DNA of 64,000 nucleotides from positions 496,001 to 560,000 of the forward strand of contig JAXGPX010000001.1 in NCBI GenBank assembly GCA_040766745.1, written 5' to 3'. Positions 61,328-64,000 of this stretch are shown in pieces. Within the stretch, counting starts at the first letter, position 1; every line of letters starts with the position of its first letter. Below the pieces are notes generated by a model. The model saw only the letters and a list, made by a program, of their open reading frames with translations. It was not told the origin of the DNA and ran no database searches. The position numbers and the translations under genes are program-made. The DNA is from JAXGPX01 sp040766745 (lineage in GTDB: Bacteria; Bacillota; Sulfobacillia; Fermentithermobacillales; Fermentithermobacillaceae).

Positions 61328-61375
61328 AGTAAGGTGACGCAACAGGCAAGGAGCAAGTCGTCGCGTCACCTTACT
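61328..61375. repeat. 13-bp inverted repeat between ireB and rhomboid genes
   Basis: AGTAAGGTGACGC (61328-61340) and GCGTCACCTTACT (61363-61375) are perfect inverse copies with a 22-base loop. No T run on either side, so terminator or processing signal after ireB are both possible. Confidence 0.6.
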
Positions 61376-61396
61376 CAGTAAAATCTATCCCCGGTA

Positions 61397-61654
61397 TTAG
61401 CTGTACCGGTCAACATATACCCGAATAAGTTCTTCGAGGATTTCATCTCTTTCCACTTTTCTTACCAAGCTACGGGCATTGCCATGGCTGGTGATGTAGG
61501 TAGGATCACCGGATAAGAGATAGCCGGCTATCTGGCTGACCGGGTTATGCCCTTTTTCCTTAAGGGCATTGTATACTTTTAGAATGATATCTCTGGTCTC
61601 ATTCTCCTTTTCCACTTTGACCGTAAAGAATCTGGTTTCTTCAAATTCAGCCAT
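61397..61654 (-). CDS. ireB: IreB family regulatory protein (UPF0297)
   Basis: 85 residues: ETRFFTVKVEKENE, VYNALKEKGHNPVSQIAGYLLSGDPTYITSHGNAR (in parts) and VERDEILEELIRVYV. In Enterococcus IreB is a substrate of the Ser/Thr kinase IreK and affects cephalosporin resistance. It normally precedes ruvX; here four genes separate them. ATG 61654, GGGGGG upstream. Follows alaS by about 70 bases. Confidence 0.93.
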   Translation of the reverse strand: MAEFEETRFFTVKVEKENETRDIILKVYNALKEKGHNPVSQIAGYLLSGDPTYITSHGNARSLVRKVERDEILEELIRVYVDRYS

Positions 61655-61724
61655 AATTGCTTCCCCCCATTCCCATAATTCTCTCTGCTATGGGGCATAT
61701 CCTTTTTCAGATCATAACTGCTGC

Positions 61725-64000
61725 CTAAATCTTGCCCAGAATCTCAGCCGCTTCTGCTGCAGCAATTTCCAGAGCCTTATCTATCTCCCGGGAGTTCTTC
61801 CCGCCTGCTTGAGCCAGGTGTTTTTTCCCACCGCCTGACCCCCCCAGGATTTTGGCTCCCTTTCTGACAATCGCCACAGCATCGACACCTAGGCCTGTGA
61901 GGTCTTGACTGACCATCACCGTAAGAAAGGCCCTTTCCCCTTTTCCTGACCCGAGAATTGCTACAGAGGCCCCTTCTTCTTTGAGCAGGTCCCCAAGGTT
62001 TCGCAACTCATCAGGGCTCATATCATCTTGACGTGAAACAACCACTAACCGGTTCCCAACCTTCAAAGATGATCTGCTATCACCAAGCAGGTTTGCAGCT
62101 ATATTGCCGGCCCTACCCCTCTTCAGGCCTACGATTTCACGCTTATGAGCTGCAACAGTATCTTTCAAGCCTTCCACTTTCATAACCAGATCTTGAGGAG
62201 TAGTTTCCAAGAGGCTTGATACAGTTCTCAGTGAGCGCTTCATGTTTTCAATGGAGTTTAATGCGCTCATACCGGCTACTGCTTCTACCCGCCTGACACC
62301 TGCGGCAATTGAAGATTCAGATTCAATAATGAAAGGGCCGATTTCTCCTGTCCGGGATACGTGAGTCCCTCCGCATAGTTCTGTGGAAAGCCCGGGTATC
62401 TCGATTACTCGTACCTTCTCACCGTATTTTTCGCCGAATAGGGCTATGGCTCCCTTGGCTTTTGCTTCCTCTAGGGATGACTCGTATACGGTAACCGGGG
62501 CGTCTGTCATGATCATCTCGTTTACAATGCGTTGTACCCGCTCAATGTCGTCATAAGACACGCTCTTTTCATAGTTGAAGTCGAACCTGAGCCGTGAATC
62601 CTCAACTAGAGAGCCTGACTGCTGCACTTCGTCTCCGAGAACTGCTTTCAGCGCCTTGTGCAACAGGTGAGTTGCAGTATGGTGCTGTTTGAGCCCTGTA
62701 CGCCTGCGTTGATCCACCTTTGCAGCAACATCTTGGCCAACCATTATACCAGGGCCGGCAACCTTAACATGATGGAACACTACTCCATACTGAGTTCTAT
62801 CGACACCCAGGACCTTTCCCAGAACCTGCTTGCCTCCTACACTTTCCAGGATTCCTGTATCATGTTCCTGGCCTCCTCCGGTGGCGTAGAAAGGTGTCTC
62901 TTCCAAGACGATCAAGCCGTCAGTCCCGGGCTCAAGTTCAGAAAGCCTGGTGTTGTCCACGACAATGGCTGCGACGCGAGTTGTAGTTTCAAGTGATGAG
63001 TAACCTGTGAACCTGGTCTCTGTAAGATCTTTTACAACGTCATGAAGTTCAAGGGCATCTGCAAAAGAACCTCTTCTGGCTTTTCTGCTCCGATCACGCT
63101 GCTCTGCAAGTGCAGCGTCGAATTCTTCTTCATCAACAGAAAGGCCTGCATCCCGCGCGATATCCTTTGTTAGGTCTATGGGAAAACCAAATGTATCATA
63201 CAATAGGAAAGCCTCGCGCCCCGGCAATACTGTACGGCCAAGTCTCTTTGCTTCTTCAATAATTTCCTGTGCCCGAGCCTGCCCGCCTTCCAGGGTACTC
63301 AAGAACCGTTCTTCGTCTTTGGCCAGGATATCCTGAATGTATTCCTCTTTCTCTCTCAACTCTGGGTAAGCATCTCCCATAATTGCTGTAACCACCGGCA
63401 CCAATTGGGCCAAAAACAGTTTCTTAATACCAAGGACTCTTCCGAACCTTACGGCACGCCTCAGAATACGGCGCATTACATACCCTCTGCCTTCGTTAGA
63501 CGGGTGAACTCCGTCTGCCGCAAGGAAGGTACAGGCCCTAATATGGTCAGCAATGACCCTTGACGGAAACACCCCATCAGAGTCATTGGGTTTTATTCCT
63601 GCGATTTCTCTTACCTTTTCGGTAAGCGGTACGAAAAGGTCTGTATCAAAATTGCTGTCAACTCCCTGCAGCACTGACGCTATCCTTTCCAATCCCATGC
63701 CTGTATCGATACTAGGTTTGGGCAGGGGGTCCAGATCACCGTTTTCATTGCGCAGAAACTGCATGAATACCAAATTCCAGATTTCAAGCCATCTGTCGCA
63801 ATCGCACTTCCCCAGCCCACAGCCTGAACCGCAGCTCAAGTTTTCTCCCCTGTCGACTATGATCTCAGAACAAGGCCCGCATGGCCCGGTTTCGCCCATA
63901 GCCCAGAAGTTGTCCTTCTCCCCCATCCTCACGATTCTTGATGGCGGAAGGCCTGATATTTTCTTCCACAATTGCTCGGCTTCGTCATCTTCTTTGAAAA
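61725..64000 (-). CDS. alaS: Alanyl-tRNA synthetase, C-terminal part (5' end beyond window)
   Basis: At least 758 residues visible; the frame stays open to the right edge (DDEAEQLWKKISGLPP), so the start codon is outside. Class II motifs in NFWAMGETGPCGPCSEI and TGMGLERIASV, editing-domain Zn residues HHTATHLLHKAL and CGGTHVSRTGEIG, and a C-terminal DHHA1-type domain. Charges tRNA-Ala and edits Ser/Gly mischarging. Followed by ireB, the common arrangement. Confidence 0.97.
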   Translation of the reverse strand, partial: FKEDDEAEQLWKKISGLPPSRIVRMGEKDNFWAMGETGPCGPCSEIIVDRGENLSCGSGCGLGKCDCDRWLEIWNLVFMQFLRNENGDLDPLPKPSIDTGMGLERIASVLQGVDSNFDTDLFVPLTEKVREIAGIKPNDSDGVFPSRVIADHIRACTFLAADGVHPSNEGRGYVMRRILRRAVRFGRVLGIKKLFLAQLVPVVTAIMGDAYPELREKEEYIQDILAKDEERFLSTLEGGQARAQEIIEEAKRLGRTVLPGREAFLLYDTFGFPIDLTKDIARDAGLSVDEEEFDAALAEQRDRSRKARRGSFADALELHDVVKDLTETRFTGYSSLETTTRVAAIVVDNTRLSELEPGTDGLIVLEETPFYATGGGQEHDTGILESVGGKQVLGKVLGVDRTQYGVVFHHVKVAGPGIMVGQDVAAKVDQRRRTGLKQHHTATHLLHKALKAVLGDEVQQSGSLVEDSRLRFDFNYEKSVSYDDIERVQRIVNEMIMTDAPVTVYESSLEEAKAKGAIALFGEKYGEKVRVIEIPGLSTELCGGTHVSRTGEIGPFIIESESSIAAGVRRVEAVAGMSALNSIENMKRSLRTVSSLLETTPQDLVMKVEGLKDTVAAHKREIVGLKRGRAGNIAANLLGDSRSSLKVGNRLVVVSRQDDMSPDELRNLGDLLKEEGASVAILGSGKGERAFLTVMVSQDLTGLGVDAVAIVRKGAKILGGSGGGKKHLAQAGGKNSREIDKALEIAAAEAAEILGKI

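Overview
The window looks like a chromosomal segment of a motile, endospore-forming member of the Bacillota (Firmicutes), probably anaerobic and deep-branching among the clostridia-like lineages. The evidence is a Gram-positive-type flagellar operon with CodY upstream, a gerA-type germination operon, SigK, SleB/YpeB and CotF-like coat proteins, an oxygen-labile two-subunit Fe-S serine dehydratase, a trpS T-box leader and an archaeal-type fructose-1,6-bisphosphatase. TTG is an unusually frequent start codon. Species cannot be named from sequence alone.

Layout. (1) 1-15712, minus strand: one long flagellar operon, flgB-flgC-fliE-fliF-fliG-fliH-fliI-fliJ-fliK-flgD-(flagellar operon protein)-flgE-motA-motB-fliL-fliM-fliN-fliOP-fliQ-fliR-flhB (cut by the window edge). 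Its leader (about 15731-15986) carries a promoter candidate, a cyclic di-GMP-I riboswitch and an intrinsic terminator. (2) 15990-22971, minus: the conserved dprA-topA-xerC-hslV-hslU-codY block (trmFO absent). (3) 23214-35166, mostly plus: gerABC germination operon, rnhB, a MATE exporter, a CsoR-type repressor with a duplicated unknown membrane protein (minus), a membrane diguanylate cyclase and HelD. (4) 35211-40601, minus: yraN, comM-like ATPase, trpS with T-box, sdaAB-sdaAA. (5) 40680-47763, minus: a sporulation-flavoured run, Myb-like regulator, class B PBP, TPR/CofE-like protein, sigK, then yqeG, a degenerate PilT-like ATPase and a LuxR regulator with a non-phosphorylatable receiver, closed by a terminator. 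(6) 47965-52682: sugar-nucleotide and glycogen genes galU, a GT4 glycosyltransferase, glgA, galT. (7) 52793-56197, minus: spore coat (CotF-like protein with three Trp/Gln-rich repeats, small partner) and germination lysis proteins (ypeB, sleB). (8) 56284-64000, minus: mltG, DUF1292, ruvX, Fe-S aldo/keto reductase, FBP aldolase/phosphatase, rhomboid, ireB, alaS (partial).

Together: c-di-GMP made by enzymes such as the cyclase at 31377 is likely sensed by the flagellar leader RNA, tying motility to second-messenger level. CodY and HslUV sit just upstream. The germination, coat and sigma-K genes describe the spore cycle. No tRNA, rRNA, CRISPR array, insertion sequence or prophage was seen. All functional calls rest on recognition of family motifs by eye; no database search was run.
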